Below, in pieces: positions 1 through 8,141 of a stretch of 64,000 bases of DNA. The position numbers and the translations under genes are program-made. Origin of the DNA: Mucilaginibacter sp. (lineage in GTDB: Bacteria > Bacteroidota > Bacteroidia > Sphingobacteriales > Sphingobacteriaceae); assembly GCF_025359345.1 (NCBI RefSeq), contig NZ_JANYGQ010000026.1, positions 62,001 through 126,000 of the forward strand, given 5' to 3'. The notes beneath the pieces are model-generated. The model did not search any database, was not told the origin of the DNA, and saw nothing but the letters and a program-made list of their open reading frames with translations. Position 1 is the stretch's first letter, and the number at the start of each line of letters is the position of its first letter.

Positions 1-214
1 GTAACTGTTTTAAATGCTGAATAAGCATCTTTTCTGTAACGGCTGGGATAGCCCGCTTTAGTTCGCTATAGCGTTTGGGGCCACTCATTAACTGATATAA
101 TATAATAGGTTTCCAATGCCCGCCAATTTTATTAATGGCGTAGGTTACCGGGCACGAGGTAATTGATAATCCCTTGTTAAAATTCCGGGTCGAGCTTTCT
201 TTTATTTGTGTCAT
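1..214 (-). CDS. HxlR-family transcriptional regulator (N-terminal part, cut by window edge)
   Basis: The minus strand reads from an ATG at 214 into a peptide beginning MTQIKESSTRN and continuing through CPVTYAINKIGGHWKPIIL and a winged-helix segment (RYSELKRAIPAVTEKMLIQHL). The Cys in the CPV motif followed by the GGHWK motif is the hallmark of HxlR/DUF24 winged-helix repressors, which often sense electrophiles or oxidants through that Cys. Only about 71 residues are inside the window. It is divergent from an NmrA-type reductase, a common HxlR arrangement (compare the E. coli YtfH/YtfG pair), so the reductase is its likely target. The family call is secure; the ligand is unknown. Confidence 0.9.
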   Translation of the reverse strand, partial: MTQIKESSTRNFNKGLSITSCPVTYAINKIGGHWKPIILYQLMSGPKRYSELKRAIPAVTEKMLIQHLKQL

Positions 215-232
215 ACGCTTACATACTTTGGG

Positions 233-271
233 GTAAGTACTTGTAAAAAAGTAAGTACAAATATACCTTTG
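233..271 (+). promoter_or_regulatory. Promoter of the NmrA gene with probable HxlR operator
   Basis: An exact direct repeat GTAAGTAC occurs at 233-240 and 251-258, 18 bp apart. The first copy lies in the palindrome AAGTACTT (235-242). A Bacteroidota-type -7 element TACCTTTG is at 264-271 and a -33 TTG at 241-243, 20 bp upstream. The second repeat lies between the two promoter elements, so a bound repressor would block RNA polymerase. Promoter elements are seen directly; assignment of the repeats to the HxlR protein is inference from the divergent arrangement. Confidence 0.6.
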
Positions 272-294
272 TTCTCAACAAATAAAAACACAAA

Positions 295-1179
295 ATGAAA
301 ATTACAATAACAGGATCATTAGGAAATATAAGCGGGCCATTAGCCGCCGCTTTAGTTAAGGCGGGTCACCAGGTAACCGTGGTTAGCAGCAGCGAAAACA
401 GGAAAGCCGAAATTGAGGCTTTAGGAGCCACGGCAGCCATCGGCTCAGTCGAAGATGTTGATTTTTTAACAGGTGCATTTAAAGGCTCTGATGTGGTTTA
501 CACCATGGTGCCGCAACAGCACGACTCGGACGATTATAAAGGCTTCATCCGCAAAACAGCCCAAAATCTTGCTGACGCAATAGCGGCGGCAGGCGTAACC
601 CACGTGGTGAATTTAAGCAGCGTAGGTGCACATTTACCAGCTGGAACCGGCCCGATAGCGGGTATGCACGATGCCGAAGGTATTTTAAATAAATTAAACG
701 GAGTTACTATCAAACACCTGCGTCCGGCATCGTTTTATTATAATTTTTTCTCCAATATCGGCATGATTAAGCACGGCGGTATATTAGGCGGCAATTATCC
801 CGCAGATACCCGCCTGGTTTTGGTTCACCCTAAAGATATTGCTGATGCAGCTTTTGAGGAAATAACAACGCCATTTACCGGCAAGTCAATCCGCTACGTT
901 GCCAGCGACGAAAAAACTGCGGCTCAAGTAACCGCTATCATCGGCGCGGCCATTGGCAAACCCGAACTGCCATGGATTGAATTTACTGACGAACAATCCA
1001 TCGGCGGTATGCAGCAAGCCGGGCTATCAGAAGATGTTGCTAAAAACTTAACGGAAATGGGTAATGCGACTAAAGCTGGTATATTATTTGCGGATTATGA
1101 TAAGTATAAACCGGCTTTTTCTAAAAGAAAATTTGAAGAATTTGTGAAGGGGGAGTTTTTGGCGAAATATAACGCGTAA
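295..1179 (+). CDS. NmrA-like NAD(P)-binding oxidoreductase
   Basis: 294 residues of an atypical extended SDR of the NmrA/QorB type. The N-terminus ITGSLGNISGPLAAALVKAG is a Rossmann-fold glycine-rich loop, and residues around 30-35 (VVSSSENRK) suggest NADPH-type binding. HVVNLSSVGAH (about 103-113) and HLRPASFYYNF are typical of the family. It is probably a soluble NADPH-dependent quinone reductase or redox sensor. The ATG follows a good -7 element by 23 bp, so the 5' leader is short. It is divergent from and probably repressed by the HxlR gene. The substrate cannot be told from sequence. Confidence 0.85.
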   Translation: MKITITGSLGNISGPLAAALVKAGHQVTVVSSSENRKAEIEALGATAAIGSVEDVDFLTGAFKGSDVVYTMVPQQHDSDDYKGFIRKTAQNLADAIAAAGVTHVVNLSSVGAHLPAGTGPIAGMHDAEGILNKLNGVTIKHLRPASFYYNFFSNIGMIKHGGILGGNYPADTRLVLVHPKDIADAAFEEITTPFTGKSIRYVASDEKTAAQVTAIIGAAIGKPELPWIEFTDEQSIGGMQQAGLSEDVAKNLTEMGNATKAGILFADYDKYKPAFSKRKFEEFVKGEFLAKYNA

Positions 1180-1199
1180 CGTTCTTAATCTATTTCTTT

Positions 1200-1284
1200 C
1201 TCCGCTCTCTTCGTGCTTTCTTCGTTATCTCCGTAGTTATTTTTTTACCGCGTAGGTCGCAAAGAAGGCACAAAGTTCGCGGAG
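1200..1284. repeat. Imperfect inverted repeat in intergenic spacer
   Basis: A C/T-rich arm at 1200-1224 is roughly complementary to 1258-1284, with several mismatches. It resembles the low-complexity 'CTTTGTGCC/CTTTGCG' interspersed repeats seen in Bacteroidota intergenic DNA. It lies between the NmrA gene and the rhamnose operon and might form a terminator-like hairpin. No gene is visible in 1180-1351. Confidence 0.35.
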
Positions 1285-1351
1285 TTTTATTTTGGTATCG
1301 GTTTTTAATTTGTTTTAACTTACACCGGTTATAAATTTCCGCGTGTCTAAA

Positions 1352-2089
1352 ATGAAAAAACAGCTTTTTAAAATCGGTTTGGTTCTATCCATTACGTGTA
1401 ACCTTGCGATGGCACAATCAGCAAGCAACACTGTAACTCCCGATACCGCCTACCTCTCCGCCATCATCACCCAACTCAACAAACAATGGCCGACAAACCG
1501 CACCATCAATCTTGTTTTTCACGGACACAGCGTTCCATCCGGATATTTTAAAACGCCTGTTATTAATACATTGGGCTCATATCCGTACCTGCTGCTGTCA
1601 AAACTAAATGCTAAATATCCCTATGCCGTAATCAATATCATCAAAACCTGTATCGGTGGCGAGAATTCCGAACAAGGCGAGAAACGTTTTAAGAAAGATG
1701 TATTAACCCACAAGCCTGATGTCGTTTTTATCGACTATGCCCTGAACGATCGCAACCTTGGCCTCGAACGCGCCCGCACGGCCTGGGAGAAGATGATAAA
1801 GGCCGCCTTAAAGAAAAATATAAAAGTTGTGTTGCTAACTCCAACGCCCGATGTTACAGAGAATATACTCGACCCTAATGCCCCACTGGCACAACATACC
1901 GCTCAGATAATTTCATTAGGTGCAAAATATCATACCCCGGTTATTGACAGTTACCAGCAATTTAAAAATATTAAGGCCGGTGGCCAAAGTCTCGAACCTT
2001 ATATGGCCCAGTTTAATCATATTAATGAAAAAGGGCACGAGATTGTTGCTCAACAGATTGCGGTTTTGTTTAATGCTGAACAACACTAA
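1352..2089 (+). CDS. Secreted SGNH/GDSL-type hydrolase
   Basis: I start at the ATG at 1352 rather than the GTG at 1343, because it gives a normal signal peptide (MKKQLFKIGLVLSITCNLAMA, then Q). The mature enzyme has block I with the presumed nucleophile in FHGHSVPSG, Gly block around TCIGGENS, Asn block in FIDYALNDRN, and the His block HINEKGH near the C-terminus. Such SGNH enzymes in rhamnose/pectin loci are usually carbohydrate acetylesterases. Here it directly precedes a GH106 rhamnosidase, so removal of acetyl groups from a rhamnose-rich glycan is likely (inference). A coding-like extension follows the stop in the same frame; see the next entry. Confidence 0.8.
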   Translation: MKKQLFKIGLVLSITCNLAMAQSASNTVTPDTAYLSAIITQLNKQWPTNRTINLVFHGHSVPSGYFKTPVINTLGSYPYLLLSKLNAKYPYAVINIIKTCIGGENSEQGEKRFKKDVLTHKPDVVFIDYALNDRNLGLERARTAWEKMIKAALKKNIKVVLLTPTPDVTENILDPNAPLAQHTAQIISLGAKYHTPVIDSYQQFKNIKAGGQSLEPYMAQFNHINEKGHEIVAQQIAVLFNAEQH

Positions 2090-2161
2090 GTTACAAGCGA
2101 AGAGTTGGCCGCTATCCCTAAAAAGATTGTACGGGATAGTATTATCAACTCAAGAAAATAG
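2090..2161 (+). other. In-frame coding-like extension after the esterase stop codon
   Basis: Directly after the TAA at 2087-2089 the same reading frame continues for 23 codons to a TAG at 2159-2161, reading VTSEELAAIPKKIVRDSIIN and three more residues. The composition is protein-like (helical, charged), unlike random spacer. It may be a C-terminal tail lost through a nonsense change, or a fragment of an older neighbour. It has no start codon of its own. Confidence 0.4.
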
Positions 2162-2185
2162 ATTTGTACATCCCTGCATTAAACC

Positions 2186-5100
2186 ATGTATAAACAAAAT
2201 CTACTTATCCGGCTAACTGTTGCCCTGTTTGTGGTAACCGGCATTGTTCAGCAGTCCGCTGCGCAAACAACCGACTTAAAAAAAGGCTTTCTTAACCCAC
2301 CCGCCAGCGCCAAACCCGGTGTGTACTGGTATTTTATGGATGGCAACATGACAGCCGAATCAATGACGAAAGATTTGGAGTCCATGAAAAAGGCCGGAAT
2401 CGGCAACCTGATTTTCCTTGAAGTAAACGTTGGTATCCCGCGTGGCAAGGTTGACTTTTTGAGCGAAGAATGGCAAAAATTATTTACCCATGCCGTAAGA
2501 GAAGCGGAACGCTTAGGAATTGAAATTACTTTAGGTATCGGTCCGGGATGGACGGGCAGCGGCGGGCCATGGGTGCCGGCAAAGCAATCTATGCAGCACC
2601 TGGTTTCAAGCGCCGTAAATATAACCGGCGGCGTTAAACAAAAAATAACCTTACCGCTGCCCGCGCCAATGAAACCCTATTTCGGCGAAGGTTCGTTTAC
2701 CCCCGAGCTGAAAAAAAGGTGGGAGGATTTTTATGAGGACGTGGCCGTGCTGGCTTATCCCACCTCTTCCATCAGCAAAAAAATAGATGATATTAATGAA
2801 AAGGCGCTGTATTATCGCGAACCATATTCGTCAGTAAAAGGCGTAAAGCAGTTTTTGCCTTCGATAGCGGTATACGATAAAGTGCCGCAGGAAGCTATCA
2901 TCTCTAAAAATAAGATAATTAACCTGGCTGGTAAACTAAAACGAGATGGCAGACTCGACTGGACACCGCCGACTGGTAACTGGACTATCGTAAGGTTTGG
3001 AACCCGCAATAACGGTGCAGTTACCCGGCCCGCGCCCATCCCGGGTGTAGGCTTCGAATCTGATAAGTTTGATACTGTCGCGCTTTACGCACACCTTGAT
3101 AATTACGTAGGCAAGCTCATCCGCAAAACTGGTAAGCCGCAGCTTAAAAATGCAGGGGGCCTTAAGCGCCTGCACATGGACAGTTGGGAAATGGGGGCCC
3201 AAAACTGGACCGGACATTTCAGGCAGGAATTTATCAAACGCCGCGGTTATGACCCGCTTCCGTTCTACCCGGTTTACGCGGGCAACATCGTGCAGAGCCT
3301 AGAGATAAGCGAACGTTTTTTGTGGGACTTGCGCCAAACCTCGCAGGAACTGGTGCTTGAATACCACGCTACAGCCGTAAAAAAATATGGACACAAAAAT
3401 AACCTAAGCCTTTCTATCGAACCTTATGATATGAACCCTACTGCCGATTTGGAGCTGGGCAACATCGCCGATGTGCCGATGGCGGAGTTTTGGAGCAAAG
3501 GCCTTGGGTTCAACTCGTCGTTCAGTTGCTTTGAGTCAACCTCAATCGGACACGTAAACGGCAAATCATTAATACCGGCGGAGGCTTTTACTGCGCAGGA
3601 TGATGAAGGCTGGAAACAATATCCAGGCTCAATGAAAAACCAGGGCGACTGGGCGTTTGCCAACGGCATCAACCGGTTTACCTTCCACACCTTTCAAAAC
3701 CAGGTATTGCCCGATTCGTTGCGGCCCGGCATGACGATGGGGCCATATGGTGTGCACTGGGACCGTAACCAAACCTGGTGGCCAATGGCCGGTGCCTATC
3801 ACCAATACGTTTCGCATTGCTCGTATTTGCTGCAGCAGGGCAATACCGTTGCCGACGTTTTATACCTGACGCCTGAAGGCTCGCCGCATGTGTTCAGGCC
3901 GCCGTTTTCGGCTATCGAGGGCGATGTTGTTATCCCCGACCGTAAAGGTTATAATTTTGATGGCTGTGCGCCGGGTCAGCTGTATAAAGCAAGCGTTAAA
4001 GATGGGAAAATTGTTTTCCCCGGTGGAGCTAGCTACCGTATTTTAGTACTGCCTGATGTAAAAACAATGACGCCGGCATTACTGACAAAAATAGGTCAAC
4101 TGGTTAAGGATGGCGCCGTAGTAGTTGGCGGTCCGCCAATAAAATCGCCGGGGCTGTCTGGCTATCCCGCGTGCGACCAAAAAGTCACCCTTCTCGCGAA
4201 AATGATTTGGGGGGATACAAACCAGCCCGAAAAGCAAACCACACGGATTTACGGAAAAGGAAAGGTTATTTGGGGCGGGGAGCTTGAAAAGAATATCGAC
4301 AATCTGTACCCTCAATATGATTTAACAGCCGCAATTTTAAAATCTATGAGTGTTAAGCCCGATTTTGAAACAGAGGGGCAGGTTAGGTACACGCACCGGG
4401 CAACTGCAAACTGGGATATGTATTTTGTGTCGAACCGCAGTGACGTGGTTACTGAATCAGCCGTTACGTTCCGCACAACAAAGGGTACGCCACAGTTGTG
4501 GGATCCGATTAGCGGCGAGACCAAATTCCTTCCTGAGTTTAAAATTTCTGAGGGCCAGGTAACGGTGCCGTTGAAATTTGATGCCTATCAGAGTTATTTT
4601 ATCATCTTTGATAAAAATATCAGGGTTAAACTGGTTCCGGGAAAGAACTTTTTAGAAGACGTAACAGTCAGCACATTAGATGGTCCATGGCAGGTAGCAT
4701 TCGACCCTAAGTGGGGCGGCCCGGCAAGTATAACCTTCGATAAATTGACAGATTGGATAACACGGCCGGAGGAAGGCATAAAATTCTACTCAGGCACTGC
4801 CGTTTATAAAAAAGAATTTGGATTGCCGGCTAACATCAGCCCGGATAAAAACGGTAAAATTTATCTTAATCTTGGCGAAGTGCATGACATGGCCAGGGTG
4901 AAACTTAATGGTAAAGATTTAGGTGTGATATGGACTGCTCCGTGGCGCGTGGATATAAGCAAAGCGGTTATTAGAGGGCCAAACAAGCTGGAAATTGAGG
5001 TAGTAAACCGTTGGCCAAACAGGTTGACAGGCGACTCAAAATACCCCGACAATGGCGTGGTTGACGAGCAATGGCCCGAATGGCTTTTAAAAGGCAAGCC

Positions 5101-5212
5101 GCGGAACAGTAAGAGGTTGACTTTTGCAAGCCATAATTTTTATGATGAAAAATCGCCGTTGCTGAAGTCCGGCCTGGTGGGGCCGGTTACTATTCAACAC
5201 AGCGGACAATAA
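2186..5212 (+). CDS. GH106-type alpha-L-rhamnosidase
   Basis: 1008 residues with a signal peptide (ends near SAAQ, residue 27). The N-terminal region PGVYWYFMDGNMTAESMTKD followed by MKKAGIGNLIFLEVNVGIPRG and LGIGPGWTGSGGPWV is characteristic of GH106-type glycoside hydrolases, a TIM barrel that removes terminal alpha-L-rhamnose from pectic rhamnogalacturonan and similar glycans. The C-terminal 150 residues (IYLNLGEVHDMARVKLNGKD, IWTAPWRVDI) form a GH2-like jelly-roll sugar-binding domain. It is likely periplasmic. It lies 97 bp after the esterase and 12 bp before the isomerase, so is part of one operon. The family call is strong; the exact glycan is inferred. Confidence 0.85.
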   Translation: MYKQNLLIRLTVALFVVTGIVQQSAAQTTDLKKGFLNPPASAKPGVYWYFMDGNMTAESMTKDLESMKKAGIGNLIFLEVNVGIPRGKVDFLSEEWQKLFTHAVREAERLGIEITLGIGPGWTGSGGPWVPAKQSMQHLVSSAVNITGGVKQKITLPLPAPMKPYFGEGSFTPELKKRWEDFYEDVAVLAYPTSSISKKIDDINEKALYYREPYSSVKGVKQFLPSIAVYDKVPQEAIISKNKIINLAGKLKRDGRLDWTPPTGNWTIVRFGTRNNGAVTRPAPIPGVGFESDKFDTVALYAHLDNYVGKLIRKTGKPQLKNAGGLKRLHMDSWEMGAQNWTGHFRQEFIKRRGYDPLPFYPVYAGNIVQSLEISERFLWDLRQTSQELVLEYHATAVKKYGHKNNLSLSIEPYDMNPTADLELGNIADVPMAEFWSKGLGFNSSFSCFESTSIGHVNGKSLIPAEAFTAQDDEGWKQYPGSMKNQGDWAFANGINRFTFHTFQNQVLPDSLRPGMTMGPYGVHWDRNQTWWPMAGAYHQYVSHCSYLLQQGNTVADVLYLTPEGSPHVFRPPFSAIEGDVVIPDRKGYNFDGCAPGQLYKASVKDGKIVFPGGASYRILVLPDVKTMTPALLTKIGQLVKDGAVVVGGPPIKSPGLSGYPACDQKVTLLAKMIWGDTNQPEKQTTRIYGKGKVIWGGELEKNIDNLYPQYDLTAAILKSMSVKPDFETEGQVRYTHRATANWDMYFVSNRSDVVTESAVTFRTTKGTPQLWDPISGETKFLPEFKISEGQVTVPLKFDAYQSYFIIFDKNIRVKLVPGKNFLEDVTVSTLDGPWQVAFDPKWGGPASITFDKLTDWITRPEEGIKFYSGTAVYKKEFGLPANISPDKNGKIYLNLGEVHDMARVKLNGKDLGVIWTAPWRVDISKAVIRGPNKLEIEVVNRWPNRLTGDSKYPDNGVVDEQWPEWLLKGKPRNSKRLTFASHNFYDEKSPLLKSGLVGPVTIQHSGQ

Positions 5213-5224
5213 CCAATATTGATA

Positions 5225-6664
5225 ATGGAAGAGAATTTTAAACCCAGGTTGAAGGTAGGTCTTTTTGGGATAGGCTTGCAGGCTTACTGGGAACAATTTG
5301 AGGGATTAGAGCAGCGGCTTAAAGGTTATGTTGATGTGGTGTCCCAGCGACTGCAGGGTTATGGGGCCGAAATTGTAAACCTTGGCCTGGTAGATACACC
5401 GGAAAAAGCATTTGAATCGGGCAGCCGTTTCCGCCGCGAGGAAGTTGATTTGATATTTTTATATGTTACCACCTACGCATTGTCGTCGACCGTGTTGCCG
5501 GTGGTAAGCAGGGCGAAGGTGCCGGTTATTGTGCTCAACCTGGCCCCTGAGGCCGCCATTAACTACGAGGTTTTTAACCGGATGGATAACCGCACCGCCA
5601 TGACCGGCGAGTGGCTAGCCTTTTGCTCAGCCTGCCCGGTGCCCGAAATTGCCAGCGTTTTCAACCGCTCAAATATCCCATTCTATCAAATCACTGGTAT
5701 GCTGCACAACGACCCGGTTGTTTGGAATGAAGTGCAAGAATGGATAGAAGCCGCGAAGGTTGCTCATACGATGTACTATAACCGACTGGGGGTTATGGGC
5801 AGTTATTATAATGGCATGCTGGATATCTATTCAAACCTTACCCTGCATTGCGCAACCTTTGGCGGGCATATTGAGATTTTGGAGGTTGATGAATTATCCG
5901 GGTTGAGGGGAGAAGTAACCGACGGGGAAACTAACGAAAAGATAAAGGCCTTCCACGAAGTCTTTGAGGTGCAGGCTGATTGCCCGGATGATGAACTAAA
6001 GCGCGCGGCCATTACTGCGGTGGCGTTGGACAAACTGGTGGAAAAGCACAAGTTAGGCTCGTTAGCCTATTTTCATAAAGGGACCGGTAACCCGCAAAAT
6101 CTGGATACCATGACATCGGTAATATTGGGGACATCACTGCTAACAGCCAACCATATCCCGGTCGCCGGCGAATACGAGGTGAAGAACGCACAGGCCATGA
6201 AGATAATGGACAGCTTCGGCACGGGTGGCTCATTTACTGAATATTATGCGATGGACTTTAACGAGGATGTGGTACTGATGGGACACGATGGTCCCTGCCA
6301 TCCCGCCATCGCCGAAGGCAAAATAAAAGTAAAACCATTGCGGGTTTACCATGGCAAGGTAGGTAGCGGTTTGTCAGTTGAGATGTCGGTACAGCATGGG
6401 CCAGTAACCCTGTTATCGCTCGTTGAGACGGTTGACGGCAAGCTGCAACTGCTGGTTGCAGAGGCCGAGTCTGTAGCGGGACCAATACTGGAAATTGGTA
6501 ATACCAACAGCCGTTATAAATTCCCGATAGGGGCGCGGGCTTTTGTTGAAACCTGGAACTCTTACGGCCCGGCACATCATTGTGCAGTAGGCAAAGGGCA
6601 TATTGCTTCGAAAATTAAAAAGTTGGGTAAATTGCTGGGTATACAGTTTATAAAAGTTTGTTAA
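5225..6664 (+). CDS. L-arabinose isomerase-like sugar isomerase
   Basis: About 479 residues counted from the ATG at 5225. It has no signal peptide, so it is cytoplasmic. The AraA/FucI-type pattern is visible: N-terminal VGLFGIGLQAYWEQF, then the metal-site region with FGTGGSFTEYYAMDF (Glu ligand) and VLMGHDGPCHPAIAEG (His ligand), in the order seen in L-arabinose isomerases. Such enzymes interconvert aldose and ketose using Mn2+. Neighbours are a rhamnosidase and rhaM, so the physiological substrate may be L-rhamnose or another 6-deoxysugar rather than arabinose (inference). The start lies 12 bp after the GH106 stop. Confidence 0.75.
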   Translation: MEENFKPRLKVGLFGIGLQAYWEQFEGLEQRLKGYVDVVSQRLQGYGAEIVNLGLVDTPEKAFESGSRFRREEVDLIFLYVTTYALSSTVLPVVSRAKVPVIVLNLAPEAAINYEVFNRMDNRTAMTGEWLAFCSACPVPEIASVFNRSNIPFYQITGMLHNDPVVWNEVQEWIEAAKVAHTMYYNRLGVMGSYYNGMLDIYSNLTLHCATFGGHIEILEVDELSGLRGEVTDGETNEKIKAFHEVFEVQADCPDDELKRAAITAVALDKLVEKHKLGSLAYFHKGTGNPQNLDTMTSVILGTSLLTANHIPVAGEYEVKNAQAMKIMDSFGTGGSFTEYYAMDFNEDVVLMGHDGPCHPAIAEGKIKVKPLRVYHGKVGSGLSVEMSVQHGPVTLLSLVETVDGKLQLLVAEAESVAGPILEIGNTNSRYKFPIGARAFVETWNSYGPAHHCAVGKGHIASKIKKLGKLLGIQFIKVC

Positions 6665-6686
6665 CCTCACTTCAGCCCCAATTAAA

Positions 6687-7001
6687 ATGGAAACCATCGC
6701 TTTTAAAATGAAGTTGCATCCCGGTCAAAAAGACGAATACCGCCGGCGTCATGCCGAAGTATGGCCCGATTTACAACAATTGTTAAAGGAATACGGCATA
6801 AGCGATTACAGCATCTTTTTAGATGAAGAAACCAATATTCTGTTTGCTGTGCAAAAATTGGAGGAAAAAGAACCACGCATTGATTTACGCAGCCATCCTG
6901 TAATGAAAAAATGGTGGGATTATATGGCTGATATTATGGATGTAAATTCGGATAATTCGCCGGTGGCTGTTCCGCTTGAACAGGTTTTTTATATGGAATA
7001 G
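6687..7001 (+). CDS. rhaM: L-rhamnose mutarotase
   Basis: 104 residues, the normal length for RhaM. The sequence FKMKLHPGQKDEYRRRHAEVWPDL contains Tyr18 and the catalytic-position His22 of the family, followed by DYSIFLDEETNILFA and HPVMKKWWDYMADIM. RhaM interconverts the alpha and beta anomers of L-rhamnose and speeds uptake into catabolism. It is last in the operon, 22 bp after the isomerase. Its presence is the best evidence that this locus handles rhamnose. No rhamnulokinase or aldolase gene is in the window. Confidence 0.93.
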   Translation: METIAFKMKLHPGQKDEYRRRHAEVWPDLQQLLKEYGISDYSIFLDEETNILFAVQKLEEKEPRIDLRSHPVMKKWWDYMADIMDVNSDNSPVAVPLEQVFYME

Positions 7002-7017
7002 CAATTGAATATTTGTA

Positions 7018-7039
7018 GAGACGCAAAACATTGCGTCTC
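7018..7039 (+). terminator. Hairpin after the rhamnose operon
   Basis: A perfect 9-bp stem GAGACGCAA / TTGCGTCTC (7018-7026 and 7031-7039) with loop AACA sits 17 bp after rhaM. There is no strong T-run, so it may be a repeat of the widespread 'GAGACGC' palindrome family that also slows transcription. A second weaker palindrome, ACGGGA/TCCCGT, is at 7119-7124 and 7136-7141. Nothing else is visible in 7040-7200. Confidence 0.45.
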
Positions 7040-7200
7040 CTGCTGATAGGTCTGCGGCGGACAACGGAAATTTACATTAATTTTTTTGCGGAGAAAATAC
7101 AAAGTTCAATACCCTTCTACGGGAGAAGCGAGGCATCCCGTCTCTAAGTGGATTCCCGATTAATTCCTTCATTCGTCATCCAATCGTCAAATAGAAATTT

Positions 7201-7236
7201 TATATTGAAACAAACGTTTCAATATATTTACATTTG
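7201..7236 (+). promoter_or_regulatory. SDR promoter with TetR operator copy 1
   Basis: A perfect inverted repeat with 11-bp arms TATATTGAAAC (7201-7211) and GTTTCAATATA (7216-7226) around a 4-bp spacer. The TTG inside the left arm (7205-7207) is a -33 element, and TACATTTG (7229-7236) is a perfect -7 element 21 bp downstream. The operator therefore fills the promoter spacer. The same GAAAC-N4-GTTTC core recurs in front of the tetR gene. Confidence 0.75.
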
Positions 7237-7265
7237 TATTGTCAATTAGGAATAACATAGTTGGC

Positions 7266-7286
7266 TATATTGAAACGATTGTTCTA
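7266..7286 (+). promoter_or_regulatory. Degenerate TetR operator copy 2
   Basis: The left arm TATATTGAAAC (7266-7276) is identical to operator 1. The right arm after a 4-bp spacer is decayed (GTTCTA rather than GTTTCA). It lies in the 5' leader of the SDR gene, 65 bp downstream of the first copy, and might allow cooperative binding or roadblock repression. Confidence 0.55.
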
Positions 7287-7310
7287 AAACAAAAATCAAA
7301 CAACAAAAAA

Positions 7311-8066
7311 ATGATAAACTTAACAAACAAAGTGGCCGTAGTTACAGGTGGTAATAGCGGCATAGGTTACGCATCAGCAAAAGAACTTGCTGCACAAGGC
7401 GCAAAGGTGATCATCACAGGCCGCAATAAAGAAACTACTGAAAAGGCTGCCAGCGAACTGGGCGTAACCGGCATAGTGGCCGACCAAAGTAACACAAAGC
7501 AAATTGATAATTTGGTTGCCGAAGTAAAAAGCAAATTTGGCAAAGTAGATGTGTTGTTTTTAAACGCTGGCGTTGCCAGCTTTAGCCCGGTTGAATCGGC
7601 TACCGAAGCACATTACGATACCATTATGGATTCGAATGTAAAAGGCGTTTATTTTACTGTTCAAAAATTCATCCCTATATTAAACGATGGCGCTTCGATT
7701 ATCTTTAACACATCGGTAAATGCAGTTTTAGGCATGCCAAACAGCGGCGTTTACGCAGCCAGCAAAGCAGCCCTGATATCGTTAAACAGGGTATTGGCCG
7801 TTGAACTTGCCGCCCGCAAAATACGTGTAAACGCTGTGTCTCCCGGTCCGGTTGCCACACCTTTATATGGAAAAGTAGGTTTGACAGAAGAAGAAGTTAA
7901 CGGCTTTGGCACCGTGTTGAGCGAACGCATATTGCTTAAACGTTTTGGCCAGCCAGAAGAAATTGCCAATGTGGTGAGGTTCCTGGCTTCAGACGATGCC
8001 TCATTTATAACCGGCAGCGAAATTACAGTTGATGGCGGCTTTACTGTAAATGCCATTGTTTATTAA
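7311..8066 (+). CDS. SDR-family NAD(P)-dependent oxidoreductase, TetR-controlled
   Basis: 251 residues from the ATG at 7311. I reject the upstream TTG at 7239, because that extension would translate operator DNA. Classical SDR motifs are all present: cofactor loop TGGNSGIG, LNAG in place of NNAG, catalytic Ser in FNTSVNA, YAASK active site and SPGPVATPL. The C-terminal DASFITGSEITVDGGF is typical of the 3-oxoacyl-ACP reductase/FabG-like branch. It is likely a cytoplasmic NADPH-dependent reductase of a xenobiotic carbonyl compound. Two operator copies precede it, and the TetR gene lies downstream in the same orientation under its own copy. Confidence 0.88.
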   Translation: MINLTNKVAVVTGGNSGIGYASAKELAAQGAKVIITGRNKETTEKAASELGVTGIVADQSNTKQIDNLVAEVKSKFGKVDVLFLNAGVASFSPVESATEAHYDTIMDSNVKGVYFTVQKFIPILNDGASIIFNTSVNAVLGMPNSGVYAASKAALISLNRVLAVELAARKIRVNAVSPGPVATPLYGKVGLTEEEVNGFGTVLSERILLKRFGQPEEIANVVRFLASDDASFITGSEITVDGGFTVNAIVY

Positions 8067-8078
8067 TTAAAAAATTTA

Positions 8079-8116
8079 TACCTAATTGAAACAGTCGTTT
8101 CAATTAGGTATTTTTG
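8079..8116 (+). promoter_or_regulatory. tetR promoter with TetR operator copy 3
   Basis: A perfect inverted repeat with 14-bp arms TACCTAATTGAAAC (8079-8092) and GTTTCAATTAGGTA (8097-8110), spacer AGTC. The TTG at 8086-8088 and the TATTTTTG at 8109-8116 (20 bp apart) make a TTG/TAnnTTTG promoter laid over the palindrome, as in copy 1. It starts 12 bp after the SDR stop, and the stem plus trailing T-run could also terminate SDR transcription. Confidence 0.72.
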
Positions 8117-8141
8117 TAACTGCAATAGATTCTGACAAATA

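Noticed and set aside
1920..2216. 98-codon reading frame overlapping the esterase end
   Set aside because: It is out of frame with the conserved esterase and has no family pattern. The coding-like extension at 2090-2161 is in the esterase frame instead.
7239..7310. Upstream extension of the SDR
   Set aside because: It would translate operator DNA and adds nothing found in SDR families; the ATG at 7311 starts the fold.
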